Shown piece by piece: positions 62,933-64,000 of a DNA stretch of 64,000 bases. The translations under genes and the position numbers were made by a program. Origin of the DNA: Desulfovibrio aminophilus DSM 12254 (GTDB taxonomy: Bacteria; Desulfobacterota; Desulfovibrionia; Desulfovibrionales; Desulfovibrionaceae); contig NZ_AUMA01000011.1 in NCBI RefSeq assembly GCF_000422565.1, forward strand, positions 124,001-188,000. Reading direction: 5' to 3'. Within the stretch, counting starts at the first letter, position 1. Each line of letters opens with the position of its first letter. The notes under the pieces are model-generated. The model was given only the letters and a program-made list of their open reading frames with translations. It was not told where the DNA came from and did no database searches.

Positions 62933-63943
62933 ATGAAACTTACGGGCAAGCGAATTCTCGTCACCGGGGCGGACGGATTCATCGGTTCGCACCTGACTGA
63001 GCACTTGGTGCGCCTGGGGTTCCGGGTGCGGGCCTTCGTGCTCTACAATTCCTTCAACTCCTGGGGCTGGCTGGACGAATCGCCTGAGGAGGTCAAGGCC
63101 GAACTGGACGTTTTCGCTGGCGACATCCGCGATCCCAACGGGGTGCGCCAGGCGATGCGAGGTTGCGACGTGGTCCTCAACCTGGCCGCGCTCATCGCCA
63201 TCCCCTATTCCTATCACTCCCCGGACACTTACGTAGACACCAACGTCAAGGGCGCGCTGAACGTGGTCCAGGCGGCCCGCGACCTGGGCGTGGAGCGCGT
63301 GATCCAGACCTCCACCAGCGAGGTCTACGGCACGGCGCGGTTTGTGCCCATCACCGAGGAGCACCCCCTCCAGCCCCAGTCGCCCTATTCGGCCTCCAAG
63401 ATCGGCGCGGACCAGATCGCGCTCTCGTTCCACCACGCCTTCGGCACGCCGGTGTCGGTGATCCGGCCCTTCAACACCTATGGCCCCCGGCAGTCCGCCC
63501 GGGCCGTGATCCCCACCGTGATCACCCAGATCGCCACCGGCGTCCGCCATGTGCGGCTCGGGGCCCAGCACCCCACGCGGGACTTCAGCTTCGTGGAGGA
63601 CATCGTGCGCGGCTTCGTGGCGGTGGCCCGGGCCGACGCCTGCCTGGGGCAGGTCACCAACATCGGCAGCGGATTCGAGATATCCATCGGCGACACGGCC
63701 CGGACCATCGCCGAGGTCATGGGCGCGGACATCGAGATCGTCTGCGACCAGGAGCGTTTGCGGCCGGAGAACAGCGAGGTGGAACGCCTCTTCGCGGGCA
63801 TCGAGCGGGCCGCCGAGCGCTGTGGCTGGCAGCCCGAATACGCCGGAATCGACGGCTTCCGGCGCGGACTCGCGCGCACCGTGGAATGGTTCCGGACCCC
63901 TGACAACCTCCGGCGCTACAAGGCCGGCCGCTACAACATCTGA
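62933..63943 (+). CDS. legB: UDP-GlcNAc 4,6-dehydratase LegB-like (legionaminic acid pathway)
   Basis: A 336-aa extended SDR with GKRILVTGADGFIGSHLTEH, catalytic TSTSEVYG and YSASKIGADQIALSF. It ends NLRRYKAGRYNI, a C terminus typical of LegB-type enzymes. LegB carries out the first committed step (4,6-dehydration) of the legionaminic acid and related nonulosonate routes. The following gene (63964) looks like the nucleotidyltransferase that often accompanies it. The ATG at 62933 has GGAG 8 nt upstream. Closely related dehydratases (GDP-mannose or dTDP-glucose types) are the alternative, but the N-terminal VLYNSFNSWGWLDE favours LegB. Confidence 0.85.
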   Translation: MKLTGKRILVTGADGFIGSHLTEHLVRLGFRVRAFVLYNSFNSWGWLDESPEEVKAELDVFAGDIRDPNGVRQAMRGCDVVLNLAALIAIPYSYHSPDTYVDTNVKGALNVVQAARDLGVERVIQTSTSEVYGTARFVPITEEHPLQPQSPYSASKIGADQIALSFHHAFGTPVSVIRPFNTYGPRQSARAVIPTVITQIATGVRHVRLGAQHPTRDFSFVEDIVRGFVAVARADACLGQVTNIGSGFEISIGDTARTIAEVMGADIEIVCDQERLRPENSEVERLFAGIERAAERCGWQPEYAGIDGFRRGLARTVEWFRTPDNLRRYKAGRYNI

Positions 63944-63963
63944 CCGCCGGAGCGGACCCGCAT

Positions 63964-64000
63964 ATGAAGGATTGGAAAAAGGCCCTGGTACGCGTCACCG
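63964..64000 (+). CDS. Partial gene, probable PtmE-like nucleotidyltransferase
   Basis: Only the first twelve codons are present (MKDWKKALVRVT). The start lies 20 nt after the dehydratase stop with CGGAGC upstream. An MKDWKK opening is common in CBS-domain sugar-phosphate nucleotidyltransferases (PtmE-like) of legionaminic acid clusters, which would fit the neighbour. The window ends here, so the assignment is tentative. Confidence 0.5.
   Translation, partial: MKDWKKALVRVT

Overview
The window looks like a chromosomal segment of a high-GC member of the Desulfovibrionales (Desulfovibrio-like sulfate reducers). The basis is gene content: FdhE/FdhD, a periplasmic molybdopterin sulfur oxidoreductase with c- and b-type cytochromes, several sigma-54 two-component systems, a sulfide-dependent Thi4, PurB next to PyrE, and a small basic 39-aa protein. 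The assignment is inferred from these families; there is no rRNA in the window to confirm it.

Layout. 0.2-2.1 kb: a TPR protein and an M20 amidohydrolase, followed by a 44-bp near-perfect inverted repeat. 2.3-9.0 kb: a sulfur-redox island with cytochrome c, a Tat-exported molybdopterin oxidoreductase of the PsrA/PhsA type, a four-cluster ferredoxin subunit, a cytochrome b subunit, a lipoprotein with three rhodanese domains and a single-domain rhodanese. On the other strand is a TorD-type chaperone, divergent from a CsoR-family regulator whose residues look like CstR (persulfide-sensing type) rather than the copper type. An ATACCCC/GGGGTAT palindrome lies upstream of the cytochrome gene. 9.1-13.1 kb: a substrate-binding lipoprotein, a histidine kinase with a Cys/CW insert, and a receiver-STAS protein, apparently one signalling operon. 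13.0-15.8 kb: fdhD, then fdhE followed directly by a transposase-like gene with an eroded DDE site. 15.9-31.0 kb is dense in signalling: a CACHE/PAS hybrid kinase; a TauE/SafE exporter operon and a receiver-only protein, each preceded by a near-consensus sigma-54 promoter; an NtrC-type regulator with its kinase; and a QseE/QseG/QseF-like (GlrK/GlrR) triplet. 31-34 kb holds small housekeeping genes plus purB and pyrE. 34.2-37.9 kb is a three-gene operon resembling the Csd6/Csd4 peptidoglycan-trimming cell-shape enzymes. 38-41.7 kb is a TPP-riboswitch-controlled thiamine operon (cytX-thiM-thiE-thi4).

From about 43.6 kb to the end is a surface-polysaccharide region with obvious turnover. It has a flippase pseudogene broken by an IS2-like remnant, a GT39 glycosyltransferase, and CDP-6-deoxysugar genes (cytidylyltransferase, 4,6-dehydratase, 3,5-epimerase, two C-methyltransferase-like proteins, a reductase). 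It also has a sulfotransferase, a frameshifted APS-kinase relic and an MsbA-type ABC transporter. A forward operon follows, with a surface-carbohydrate protein, an adenylation enzyme, a carrier-protein/AAC(3) acyltransferase fusion, a methyltransferase, a polysaccharide-deacetylase-like protein and a LegB-type dehydratase that begins a nonulosonic-acid pathway cut by the window edge.

The most promising undescribed units are the rhodanese-coupled molybdoenzyme with its CstR-like regulator, the adenylation plus carrier-AAC(3) sugar-acylation module, and the Csd6-scaffold-Csd4 operon in a probable vibrioid sulfate reducer. No tRNA, rRNA, CRISPR array or intact mobile element was seen.
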